Below are positions 1 through 10,224 of a stretch of DNA of 64,000 nt, piece by piece. The position numbers and the translations under genes were made by a program. Under the pieces are notes generated by a model. It was not told the DNA's origin and did not search any database. It saw nothing but the letters and a program-made list of their open reading frames with translations. Location of the stretch: the NCBI GenBank assembly GCA_037693485.1, contig CM075346.1, forward strand, positions 132,328,501 through 132,392,500, given 5' to 3'. The stretch comes from Kitagawia praeruptora. Lineage: Eukaryota > Streptophyta > Magnoliopsida > Apiales > Apiaceae. How positions within the stretch are numbered: the stretch's first letter is position 1; every line of letters begins with the position of its first letter.

Positions 1-85
1 ATCGGTGCTAATTGACACTAATCGACACTAAACGGTGCTTAAACGACACTAATCGGTGCTAACCGGCACTAAACGGTGCTAATCG
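1..85. repeat. 10-bp tandem repeat, CGGTGCTAA-like
   Basis: About eight units with consensus NCGGTGCTAA or NCGACACTAA repeat every 10-11 bases. Related units return at 470-520. Position, beyond the extra ORF and before the expected 3' LTR, matches the hypervariable 3' untranslated region known in Tat/Retand elements. Confidence 0.75.
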
Positions 86-114
86 GAAGGAGACCCGGGA
101 CAGTTGCAGCCACC

Positions 115-405
115 TCCGGTCAGCTGGTCGGCTGACAGGAGCTCCTGGTCGCCTGCCGGGTGCTCCTGGTCGGCTACCAGGTGCTCCTGGTCAGCTGCCA
201 GGTGCCCCTGGTCGGCTGAGAAGTGCACCTGGTCGGCCAGACCCCCTCAATGGCACCTGGTCGGCTGCCAGGAGGTCCTGGTCGGCTGCTAGGTGCTCCT
301 GGTCGGCCAGACCCCTTTAGTGGCACCTGGTCAGCTGCGAGGAGGTCCTGGTTGCCTGCCAGGTACTCCTAGTCGGCCGGTTGGCTGACGGGAGCTCCTT
401 GTTGA
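115..405. repeat. 21-bp tandem repeat array, CTGGTCGGCTGCCAGGTGCT-like
   Basis: A unit of about 21 bases containing CCTGGTCGGCTGCCAGG recurs about 13 times with substitutions. It is much more GC-rich than its surroundings. The period is a multiple of three, so an open frame runs through it with a seven-residue periodicity (W-S pairs). I treat that frame as a by-product, not a gene. The array lies in the 3' untranslated part of the gypsy element. Confidence 0.8.
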
Positions 406-954
406 CTCCAACGGTACTATACGATGCTTAAATGACGTTTTAATCTATGTTAAACGAGGTTAAATGGCATAAGACGGCACTACACGGTGCTAAACGACGC
501 TGAACGACGCTAAGTTTATGAGTGTTCGAAGTACGATGTTCGTTCTGGAAAGCAAGAAACCTTCACCAGAACCATCAACCTGGCCTCTCCTCGGGCGCCT
601 TGTCGTGCCTCTCGGAGCTTTTTCGCAATGTCTGGAGTCTCGTTCTTGAATCATGACCTTGATTTTTGGATGTTGAGTACCTCCTTTCGAAGCATAATTA
701 ATCTCTTTGTTAGCGAAGCTAATCTATAGTAACTTATCTTCCTTAAACGTAATTAACTCTTAATCCTTAGTTAAACGTTCAATCGCAGCCTGGCGCAATA
801 TACTCGCTTAAACGCCTCTTTTTCTTCGGAATCGTATAAATTTGTTATGATTCTTTTCATATATAACTGATGAACTTCTTCTTCTTTTCTTTTATAAACG
901 ATAGATGACCTGCAAACACGAACCAAGCTGTCTTTCCACCTGTTGTTGCAGGTC

Positions 955-1106
955 ATGACTTTTCTATAAAAGAGATGGAGTAGTCTTCATTTCATTTCAC
1001 TCCTTCACTTCTTCACTTCTAAAATTCTCTCTGAAAGCTCTCAGGTTCTAAGGCTCCCAAGTTCTAGTTTCAAGTTCCAAGTTCTAGTTCCAAGTTCGAG
1101 TTCAAG
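955..1106 (+). promoter_or_regulatory. TATA box and leader of the antisense extra ORF
   Basis: TTCTATAAAAGAGATGG at 961-977 is a good plant TATA box. A CT-rich leader with repeated CACTTCTTCACTTC and AAGTTCTAGTT motifs follows, and the first ATG of the plus-strand ORF is at 1107. The promoter would fire against the element's own pol transcript. Inference from motifs and spacing. Confidence 0.5.
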
Positions 1107-3110
1107 ATGTCAGACGGCAACCGCGCACCTGCTCCCTCATTCTATATGTCCGAGGCGATGTCCAAGAGGACCATGGAAAGGACTATTCGAGGTAAAACTA
1201 GATTGCAACCTCCTTCCTATGTTGATCGTCGATTTCATTCCTTATTAGACTTGTTGATTACTATGAGGGATGCATTCCCTAACAGTTCTGAATTAGTCTC
1301 GTACCATAGTCCGTGTAAGTTAAACGAGCAAGATGTCAAGCAAATTAGGGAGTCATACGGCTTCCCGGACTTGGTCAAGGTCCGCCTTCCTAACCCAAGT
1401 GACAAAACCTGTAATTGGCACTCTGAGAAGCTATGTGTTTACAAGGGTGCCCTTGAAGCAGGTTTGAGATTTCCAGTCGATCCATTCATTATCAGGCTTC
1501 TAGCTGAGATCCAGGTTCATCCCTGCCAGTTATATCCTAATGCATGGCGTGCTATTCTCATCTTTATGCTAAGGTGCCGGGATCTAAATATCGATCCGAC
1601 CACCACAATGTTCCGAAGCATATTTGCAATCAAGAATTCTCCTGAAACTAAAAAGGGATGGATCAGTATCCAGCACAGGACCAATGTTCCTCATATTATG
1701 AATGCCTTCTCTTTCCCAGATTCCCATAATTTTTGGGAAAAGGAGTTCGTGATACTGAAATGGAGTGGTGGCAACTGGGGCGATTTATTTGTGTCGAAAT
1801 TCGGGGAAGTGAATGACAGTCTGCACTCCGTGTGTGATCTCAGCACAGAGGAGCTATTTAACTGAGATAGATTAATTGCGGATGACGGACGAACTCATTA
1901 TAAAGTCTTCTTGAATGAGAAGAGACTTGTGGAAGTTGGCCTTAGCTTACTTTCTAATTTCTATTGAGGGTAAAAAAATTTATTGCATACTATGGACTCT
2001 GTTTGTTCTTATCCCAATATCTTTTCTATTGCAATTTCAGCTGCTGAGGAAATAGACAATCGTCCCGACAACCAGCCGACGGTTACTAGAAGGATGATCA
2101 AGAAAGCCCAGGCGGCTGCTGCACCTCCTGGCCAGAAAATTCCACAGTTCCTGTCGGGATGTTCTTCGAAAAGATCCCGGAATGCTGACGGGCAAGTCAG
2201 ATCCCCCTTCATCCCTGGTTGGGGTATTTGTGAACAAGACTCCATCTTGGGATGTCCGGAATCGGCCCTGGATTGTTCTAATTTTAGCATCACTCCCCCT
2301 AATATGTTGACAGTGACTGTCGGGGACAAGATCGACGAAGCGGAGACTCTGGGAGCTCAAGCCCTATATCAGGTTTCACACTCTCCTTCTTAGATGTAAT
2401 GTCTTCATATGACTTATCATTGTATGTATCTCACTAATTCTTTGTTCTAGGCCAACGCCTACTTTCAGGCCAGCACTCGCCAAGGCCGAGCATATCGAGA
2501 TGAGAACGTGGCCTTAAAGAAGGAAAAGGCAACATTTGACGAAAAGTGTCAGGACTTAGAGTCCAGGGCCATCCGTGCTGAAGCTGATGCACATTCTTTC
2601 CAGAGGCAGTATGACTCTTTGTACAAGAAGAAGGCGGCTGATTACAGGTTGGTGGTGAAAGCTTATCAGGAGTTTGAGGACTTCTTTCAACTTATAGATA
2701 AGCATGATGACGAAGACGCCCGGGTATCATGTCTATTGGCTGGGACAAAGCTGTCAATGCCATGAGTAAGAGGCATCCGTCCGTAGTTGATCCAAGGAAC
2801 TTCCCAAGCCCTTATGGTCATGTTGCTTCAGGCTCGGGAGTCAACACAGTGGCCCAAGCATCGGGTTTTGCCTCCAGGGGAAGTCATCGTTGCTCTGGCT
2901 CTGGCTCAAGAGGGGGCGCCCAAGCTGTTAGCTGTGATTCATCTTCTTCGAGCTCTCGTGGGAAACAGCCCATGCCCGAAAGGAAAATAGCAAAGGTCCG
3001 GCAACCAATCCCGGGAAAGAAAATGCTTTGCAAGAAGAATGCCAAAGAGTCTTCTACCTCTTCTTCCGAGTCTGAGGAAGCACAGCCAAAGGTGGTGGCT
3101 GAAGAGGAGA

Positions 3111-3142
<32 letters not shown>

Positions 3143-3217
3143 GATGGCTCTGGCGAGGATGGCTCCGGTGACGGTGAAGAAGAAGTGGAAGCTGTGGAGG
3201 AGTCTGAGGAGGATTAG
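1107..3217 (+). pseudogene. antisense extra ORF of Tat-type element (Transposase_28/PMD-like protein), broken
   Basis: The first 252 residues match the pattern of the plant 'putative gypsy type transposon' domain: a YKGALEAGLRFPVDPFI segment, then HPCQLYPNAWRAI and a Leu/Cys-rich helix. A stop at about 1863 is followed by more of the same frame to 1966. Then come an intron-like gap (acceptor CAG at 2038-2040), a second exon to 2371 (CAG|GTTT), an intron ending TTCTAG at 2450, and a third exon encoding a coiled coil (2451-2765). The final part, in another frame, is Ser-rich and ends in poly-Asp/Glu from a GAT microsatellite (about 3108-3140). The role is unknown; extra ORFs of this kind are common in the lineage. 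Stops and a frame change make this copy non-functional. Confidence 0.65.
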
Positions 3218-3632
3218 ATGCTTCTTGTTCTAGGTCCTGCGTGACCTTTATTGCCGCGTGTGGCATTTATCTACTCAGTTTTTATTCCAGGTCCTTCGGG
3301 ACTTAACTTAATTTGGGTTTGTAATAACTTTTTAATTTAGCCCTTCGAGGCACCTCTATCTATGCATTTGTTTTCGTTTATTCGCGTGCTCATTTATTTC
3401 CGGTACTTGGTCATCCTAGACTTACACTTATCTTGTGCTTGGTACATAATTAAAATCACAGAATCATAGAATAGAAAACAACTTGCATTTATAGTTCGAA
3501 AAATGGGCTCGGCCCTTACATACGCAATACTACTGTCCTACTCGAGGCAATAAGCCCTGAAATGGTTTCATTGAACCTTATTTCTACTTCTCCTAACAGA
3601 TAGATAAAAAGCTAAGTCCTTGCTAGGACAGC

Positions 3633-6268
3633 TTAAACATAATAAATCTTGAGGTTCAAGGCATGCCAAGTACGGGGCACCTCATTCCCGTCCAAGGTCT
3701 CCAACTTATAGGATCCCCGTCCTAACGTCTTCTTAACCCGATATCGTCCTTCCCAATTAGGGGCTAGCTTTCCTCTTTGTCCAACTCCTGAAGCCTCTAT
3801 CTTCCTAAGAACCAAGTCACCTTGCTGGAAAAACCTCTCCTTAACCCTATGGTTGTAGTAAAAGGATGCCTTCTTCTAATGCTCCACATTCTTGACGTTT
3901 GCCTCGTCCCTAATTTCATCAATTAGATCAAGGGCGAGCCTCATGCCTTCTTCATTGGTCTCTTGTTCGTATGCCTCAACTCGAGGTGATGCATGCATGA
4001 TCTCCAAGGGCATAACTGCCTCGGCTCCGTAAGCCAGCAAAAACGGGGTTGCTCCAGTTGTCACCTTACAAGTGGTACGATATGCCCAGAGTATAGGCAG
4101 TAACTCATCCACCCAAGTGTTCCTTGAGCGTCCAACTCTCTTCTTTAGTCCATCAAGGATAATTCGATTAGCTACCTCTGCCTGTCCATTAGCTTACGGA
4201 TGTGCTACTGAAGTAAAACGAAGCTCAATAGCATTTTCCTCGCAGTACTTCTTAAACTCTTCATTGTTGAACTGTGTCCCATTATCTATCACAAGGATTC
4301 GGGGAATTCCGTACCTGCAAATGACGTTCTCCCAAAAGAACTGGGCAACTTGCTTGGTGGTTATCTTGGCTAGAGGTTTAGCCTCAATCCACTTGGTGAA
4401 GTAGTCGATGGCCACTATCAAAAACTTTCTTTGTGTTGAAGCCATAGGGAAAGGACCAAGTATGTCCATCCCTCACATTGCGAATGGGATAGGAGAGTTA
4501 ACTGACGTTAATATCTCAGGCGGCTGCCTTAAAATTGGGGCGTGCTTTTGACATCTGTCAAACTTCTTGACATAATTCTGCGCATCTGCCAACATCTCTG
4601 GCCAATAGAATCCCAGACGAGTGATCTTGTGGGCTAGGGCTCTGCCCCCCAAGTGTTGCCCGTAGATCCCTTCATGAACTTCTTCCAATGCTTCCTTAGC
4701 CTCTTGGGACCTCAAACACTTCAAATATAGGATGACAAACGATCTCTTGTAAAGGATGCCTTCGATCAAGGCGTATCTCAATGCTCTCACTGACAGCTTT
4801 CGTGCCTCCAAGGCATTATCAGGGAGCCATCCGGTTTCTAGGTGGGCTTTGATAGGATCCATCCAGCAGCTTCCTACATCAATTGGTGCCACCAACTTAG
4901 AGTTGATGGTCGGGGCCTTCAAGACCTGGAAGTAAACACTCCCTGCATAATTCTCGATTTCAGAAGAAGCGAACTTGGACAGGGCATCGGCCTTAACGTT
5001 CTCTTCTCTCGGAATGTGCTCCACATAGCATTCATCGAACTGAGTCATAACAGCCTTTACAACTCTCAAATACCTTGCCATAGTTTCATCCTTGGCCTCA
5101 AATTCGCCATTCACCTGCGAGACTACCAGTCTTGAATCTCCACAAACTTTGAGGTTCTTGACCCTCATGATTCTGGCCAAGCCCAATCCGGTTATCAATG
5201 CCTCATACTCAGCTTCATTGTTGGTTGTAGGAAAATCTAACTTCAAAGCATACTCAACTGTGAACCCATCAGGGCTTTGTAAGACCAAACCCGCACCACT
5301 AGATTTTGTTTTTGATGCTCCATCAAAATAGAGCACCCAATACTCCTTCAGATCAGGTACCAGTTCTTCTTCTTTCTCAGGGGTAATCACTATCTCTTGC
5401 CCCCCGACTTCTTGGTTGTTAATGGTACATTCAACCATGAAGTCAGCCAATGCCTGAGCCTTGATGGCAGTCCGAGGCTTATACTTGATGTCAAATTCTC
5501 CAAGTTCGATTGCCCACTTGATTAGCCTTCCACTAGCCTTCGGGCTATGCAATATGTTCCTCAGCTGTTGGTCCGTCAGGACTTCAATCTTGTGTGCCTG
5601 GAAGTACGGTCGTAGCTTCCTTGAGGCTGTTATTAATGCCAAAGCAAACTTCCCGATAGGTGAGTAATTCAACTCAGCCCCATGCAACACCTTGCTCACG
5701 TAGTAGATGGGTTTTTGAACCTTATTCTCTTCTCGAATGAGGACGGCGCTCAATGCTTATTCAGATACCGCCAGATACAAATAAAGAGTCTCTCCGGGAC
5801 TAGGTTTGGCCAAAAACGGGGCTTCAGCCATGTACTTTTTCAGCTATTCAAAGGCCTCTTGGCTCTCAGGAGTCCACTCAAAATTTTTTGCCTTCTTCAG
5901 TGCTTGAAAGAAAGGCAAGCACTTGTTACCAGACTTGGAGATAAATCTCCCCAGGGCTGCAATTCGACCTGTTAACTTCTGTACATCTCGTATAGAGCGG
6001 GATGGTTCCATGTCCAGAATTGCTTTGATGTTGTCAGGGTTGGCCTCTATGCCTCTTTTTGAAACCATCAGACCCAAAAACTTTCCTGATCCAACGCCGA
6101 AAGCACACTTGGCTGGATTCAACATCATCTTGTGGTGTCTCAACACTTCAAATGCCTCTTTGAGGTGCTTAATGTGGTCTGCCTTGGAAAGGCTCTTGAC
6201 TAACATGTCATCAACATAGACCTCCATGGTTTTTCCAATCAGATGGGCGAATATCTTTTTCACTAGTC
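3633..6268 (-). pseudogene. gypsy pol, second half: RT 3' part, RNase H, second RNase H, integrase
   Basis: One reading frame runs from 6268 down to 3633 with no frameshift but five stops (near 5844, 5757, 4473, 4194 and 3876). In order it shows the RT catalytic YVDD near 6210, the GFIEANP-type thumb region, a first RNase H region (LTDQ, 5600s), a second Tat-type RNase H starting FDGASKTKSSGAG (about 5320) and an integrase zinc finger. One cysteine of that finger appears lost: FDRCQ is found where CDxCQ is usual. The catalytic core follows with MDILGPF, DNGTQF and NGQAE, and a C-terminal WEGRYRV-type domain. It would copy and insert the element; this copy cannot. Confidence 0.85.
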
Positions 6269-6661
6269 GGTTTTTTTAAAAAAACTTCGGTTCAAACCGA
6301 AATAACCGAATTATATATATATATATTATTTATATTATATATGTAAATGTTTATATTTTATATATATGCATGATTTAATTAATTCAAAATTAAGTTTAAA
6401 TATTTAAATTGATAGTTTGTGTTTTATTTTGTTTTAATTGTTACATATTTTAATATATTTGCTATTAAAATTAATTTTAAAATTAAAAAAAAATAACATT
6501 ATATATAATTTTTTTTAAATCGGTTCGGTTCAGTTTTGGCGAAATATTTCGGTTCGGTTTTTCGGTTCGGTTTCTACTGATAAATCGGTTCGGTTTGGTA
6601 AAAATCGGATTTCGGTTATTCGGTTCGGTTAAAAACCGAACCAACCAAATGATCACCCCTA
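6269..6661. repeat. CGGTTCGGTT-rich MITE remnant inserted in gypsy RT
   Basis: The insert is AT-rich in its middle. At the right end it carries many CGGTTCGGTTT or AACCGAACC motifs and terminates in GATCACCCCTA. This resembles the AGGGGTGATC end of a common plant MITE. The left side starts abruptly in CGGTTTTTTT with no matching CACCCCTA, so that end is truncated. On joining the flanks, RT residues between the PRIDM motif and the KKIFAH motif are missing. The insertion therefore came with, or was followed by, a deletion of roughly 200 bases of RT. Confidence 0.65.
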
Positions 6662-7930
6662 AACATGTCTATCCTTGGGAGGGGAAAACAATCCTTTGGA
6701 CATGCATCATTCAAATCAGTAAAATCTATACATATCCTCCACTTTCCATTCGCCTTCTTGACCATCACTGGGTTAGCTAACCACTCGGGGAACTGAATCT
6801 CTTCAATAAATCCAGCCTCTAAGAGCTTGTCAACTTCTTGCTTAATGGCATCCTGCCTCTCAGGAGCAAAATTCCTTTTCTTCTGTTTTATTGCTTTCCA
6901 TTCAGGATCAACATTCAACCTGTGAGTTATGAGTTGGGGATCAATCCCTGGCATATCAGCTGCAGTCCAAGCAAACACATCACTGTTCTCTTGCAAGAAG
7001 GCCGTCAACTTGCCCTTCAAGGGTTCCTTCAGCGAAGCTCCTATATAAGTAACTTTCTCAGGGTCGCCCAGCTCTAGAGGTATGGGGACCAAATCCTCTG
7101 CTGGCTTCCCTCGGTGTTCATCATCACCACGGACATCCATGTCTTCAATTGGGAGTACCTGCCCCCGACTCTATCAGCTCTTAAAGCAGATACATAACAA
7201 CTTCTTGCCATCATCTGGTCGCCTTTTTGTTCTCCGACTCCATTCCGGGTTGGAAACTTAATCTTCATGTGGTAAGTTGAGGCAACAGCCTTGAACGCAT
7301 GAAGTCCAGTCCTTCCCAGGATTGCATTATAAGTCGAGGATGCCTTGATTACCAGAAAATTCAACATCTGAGTAGCCTCCTTAGGTTCTTGCCCGATTGT
7401 CATGGGCAACTGAATAGTGCCTTCAACTTTGGACTCAACTCCATTAAACCCATAGATGGGCATGTTGGTCGGGGTCAACTGAGAGTCAGTATATCCCATT
7501 TTCACGAATGCATCATGAACAAAATATCAACAGAAGCTCCATTGTCTATCAAGACTCGCTTCACCTCTGGGTTTCCAATTACAGGAGTTATGACCAATGG
7601 GTCGTCATGGGGGAACTTCACCTCTTCAAGGCCAGAGTCATCAAAACCAATTGCGATTTCAGTCCTGGCACATTTTGGGGCCTCTCCCACCATATGCATC
7701 ACCTCTCTGGCATATGCCTTTCGAGAGTTCCGAGTTGTACCGGCCGTTGTCGGGCCTCCCCAGATCATGTTGATAACTGGCCCTCGGGGCTGTGTGTTAC
7801 GATCACGATCATTATTCCTTCTATCATTGTCTTTCCTGTCGTAATCCCTTCTTTGGGTTCCACGATCTTCACCCTTAGTGAATTTATTCAGTTTTCCTTT
7901 GCGAATCAGGAACTCAATCTCGTCCTTCAA
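6662..7930 (-). pseudogene. gypsy protease and RT 5' part, broken
   Basis: The upstream frame (7930-7502) carries the protease motif VLIDNGASVDIL near 7540; D-x-G-A/S is the aspartic protease active site, and N at the second place is seen in Tat elements. The frame then changes near 7505 and continues through the protease C-terminal part (AILGRTGLHAFKA). A further frame (from 7140) holds the start of RT, with GFIEEIQFPEWLANPV and KANGKWRICIDFTDLNDACP, ending at PRIDM where the 6269-6661 insertion begins. Frame changes plus loss of the RT core make it a pseudogene. Confidence 0.8.
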
Positions 7931-9542
7931 CTATCTGCAATCATCCATATCATGTCCCACATCACGGTGGAACCTACAGTATTGATCCTTGTTCCTCTTG
8001 GCGGGATCACCCTTGAGTGGCTTCGGGCATCGAAAGTCCTTATCCTTCTCAATCTCTAACAAGATTTGGCTCCTGGGTGCGTTCAATCTTGCATAGTCAG
8101 AAAACCTTGGTCCCAAAATTCTTCTTTGGTGGTGACTCAAAGTCTTTTCTAGTACGGGGATACTTGTCCCTAGCATCATACTTCTGGTCTTGCTTTTGCT
8201 TCTTGGAGTCGTTTTTACCCTTGCCATTACCTCTCGCGGCTTCTTTCTTCATGTTATCCTCAGCCTTGATATACTTGTCAGCCCTTCGCTGGAGCTCGGC
8301 CATGTTTTCAGGAGGATGCTTTGCCAATGACCTTTTAAAGAATTCATCAGCGGTTCCGTGTTCCAGGGCTACCATGACCACCTTGTTTTCCAAATCATTG
8401 ATGTTCAACGTCTCCTTAGTGAACCTCTTATTAAGGTAGTCTCTCAAGTTTTCATTTTTCCCTTGCACCACGTACATGAGAGATGCGGAGCTTTTCTCAT
8501 GAACTCTTCCACTGATAAACTAACTAATAAAAGCAGCACTCAACTCCTTAAAGGAGCCAATTGAATTAGCAGGCAACCGACTATACCATCTATTAGCCAT
8601 GCCCGATAGGGTTTGGGGGAACGCCCTACACTTTAAGGTGTCACTTGCAGGCTGCAGCAGCAGTGCATTTGAGAACGTCCTAACATGGTTTGCGGGATCA
8701 CCCGTTCCATCATAAGCCTTATTTGTTGGCATCTTAAATTTATTTGAGATGCGGGCATTCATCACCTCCTCAGTAAACGGGGGTGTGGGATCATCAGGAT
8801 CCCCAAGTGGCATCAGATCCTTGGGGTTGCTCTTGGGGGTTTCCACCCTTGTTGTTCTTCCTGTTGGGGCGTCAACCCTTCTCTGTCTTCTTGAAGACCT
8901 CTCTAAGTCTATAATGGGAATCGGGCCTGATGTTGGAGGAGGTTGAGTTTGATTCAACCTAGCTTGTTCTCTCGCAATATCGTCCTTCAACCTTAAGATC
9001 TCGGACTCATGAGCCTTGATTCTCTCAGCAGCTGTCAAAGGAGGTCCATCATGGATGGTTTGAGTATTTATTCGAGGTTCTCTAATAACACGTCGCCTCC
9101 TCGGGGCTTCATCTCGATCATCGTCATCAGATGACGAGTCATCGGTATAGGGACCAGAGTAGTCGTAATACTCTCGATCTCGGATCTGCAAGGCATGTCC
9201 ACTTGGTCCACGACCTTGAGTAATTGGAGGGTAAGTAGGCAAACCATACATCGGGTTGGTATTCATGGGGAGATCCGTAGTATGAATCTGTACCCCCGGT
9301 GGTAACGGGCGATTGGGATCAACTAGAGGAGAAACTAGCATCTGGAGAGAGCTGGTTTCTTGACTTGGATGGATGACCATAGGTAACGTTCTCTCAGCAT
9401 GGGGATTCGTCCCTGGGGGTTAAGAAGCTTGAGTTTGAGTGATCGCCCCTGTTGTTGGGGGTACCTGCTTAGTGACAGGCGGAGCAGAGTTTAGAGGCAA
9501 GGCCTCGGTAGAAGTTGTTGTTGTTCTTCGTGTGTTCACCAT
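7931..9542 (-). pseudogene. gypsy gag, broken by stops and one frameshift
   Basis: The reading starts at an ATG at 9540-9542 (MVNTRR, a usual start for Tat gag), 14 bases inside the PBS. In-frame stops occur at about 9420 and 8520, and there is a one-base frame change near 8100-8230. A charged, Ser/Asp-rich N-terminal region precedes the retrotransposon gag fold (RAFPQTLSGMANRWYSRL near 8600). A nucleocapsid-like YCRFHRDVGHDMDDC (CxxHxxxGHxxxxC-type) sits near 7950. The stop at 7931 falls just after it, where a Gln codon would be expected. Confidence 0.8.
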
Positions 9543-9556
9543 GGTTGATGTTGTTG

Positions 9557-9575
9557 TCCCACAGACGGCGCCAAA
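9557..9575 (-). other. primer binding site of gypsy element
   Basis: The minus strand reads TTTGGCGCCGTCTGTGGGA directly after the LTR end CCACAACA. TGGCGCC-type binding sites at this place are usual in plant Ty3/gypsy elements. Confidence 0.75.
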
Positions 9576-10022
9576 TGTTGTGGAATAGAAACTAGGTCAC
9601 GAATTTGTTTTTAATGCTAGGGTTAGTGAGCTTCGAGCTTTAATGGTTGTTTCCGTATTCGAGACTGATCGGTCCTCACAGAGTGCCTACGTATCTCGTA
9701 TTGAGAATCAAGCCAAAAACGTAGTTCTGAGAATGAGGGGCCAGGCCCTTTATATAGGCTGAGAAGCCTTAGAATCGTAGTAGAATTGGGTGACTTGGTG
9801 GGCAAGCCACCGCCTTGGGGAAGGTTCTAGACCCCTTCCTTGTTGGAATCAGTTTCCATGTTGAAGTATGTATCTTGGAGGCTAAGTCAGGCAAGAGTAA
9901 TATCCTTGTTTGACTCTTATTTGCTGCGTTGTTTATTACCCCTAATATTAATTACGAAATTAATATTATAAATAGGGTTTGGGCCCATCTGGTGGGCCCC
10001 ACGTTTGGACCATTCTAGGTCT
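9576..10022 (-). repeat. gypsy 5' LTR (main part), with promoter
   Basis: It begins TGTTGTGG next to the PBS. On the minus strand a TATA box (CCTATATAAAGGG) lies at about 9746-9759, which would start transcription toward gag. The LTR is cut 13 bases before its likely outer end by the 18.99-kb copia-derived insertion and resumes at 29019-29031. No left-hand LTR is in the window for comparison, so the outer boundary is inferred. Confidence 0.7.
10018..10022. repeat. target site duplication GGTCT, left copy
   Basis: GGTCT directly precedes the LTR start TGTAAAGTATAATG at 10023. The same five bases follow the LTR end CTAACA at 29013. Five bases is the Ty1/copia length. Confidence 0.85.
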
Positions 10023-10086
10023 TGTAAAGTATAATGAAATGTAATATGTAATGGAGGACATATATAACTCAACTAGGATAAAAGAT
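10023..10086 (+). repeat. 64-bp fragment of copia LTR 5' end
   Basis: It is identical to the first 64 bases of the right LTR (27751-27814), from TGTAAAGTATAATG to GATAAAAGAT. It is the authentic left terminus of the inserted molecule. Confidence 0.9.
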
Positions 10087-10210
10087 TAATGCTACAAATA
10101 ATGCTGTTGAATTTCTGTCAATTGATCGTCAGTTTCTTTCATCAGAGCAGAAGCTTCTAAAGATTAATGCTACAAATAAGCTTCAAGTCAATTGCTGTGA
10201 AAAAGAAATT
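10087..10210. other. shuffled block of short gag/PBS pieces
   Basis: Short pieces recur here: TAATGCTACAAATAA twice (10087 and 10165), CATCAGAGCAGAAGCTTCTAAAG, AGTCAATTGCT and GTGAAAAAGAAATT. Several match gag around 19140-19200 or the PBS. The pieces are 10-25 bases long and join at short overlaps. Confidence 0.6.
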
Positions 10211-10222
10211 GCTCTGATACCA
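10211..10222 (-). other. copia primer binding site next to left LTR
   Basis: The minus strand reads TGGTATCAGAGC, complementary to initiator Met tRNA, three bases after the LTR end CTAACA. It lies downstream of what is otherwise the 3' LTR of the left arm, an LTR-PBS join expected only at the 5' side of an element or in a one-LTR circle. Confidence 0.75.
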
Positions 10223-10224
10223 AT

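Larger units (their letters stand above)
1..10022 (-). mobile_element. Ty3/gypsy LTR retrotransposon, Tat/Retand-like, decayed (3' LTR outside window)
   Basis: The minus strand shows, from right to left, LTR, PBS, gag, protease, RT, RNase H and integrase, the gypsy order. Two features point to the Tat lineage. A second RNase H with an FDGAS start follows the first RNase H region. An extra ORF in antisense orientation lies between pol and the 3' LTR (1107-3217), followed by tandem repeats at 1-520, as described for Retand-type elements. The 3' LTR is not in the window, so its target duplication cannot be read. The copy is dead: gag and pol have at least eight internal stops and two frame changes, and the RT core is replaced at 6269-6661. 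A large copia-derived insertion at 10023-29013 splits the right-hand LTR. Confidence 0.85.

Noticed and set aside
104..292. Open frame with Trp-Ser periodicity
   Set aside because: Produced by the 21-base tandem repeat, whose period is a multiple of three.
3054..3266. Minus-strand frame with a poly-His run
   Set aside because: Antisense of the GAT microsatellite that encodes poly-Asp in the plus-strand ORF.
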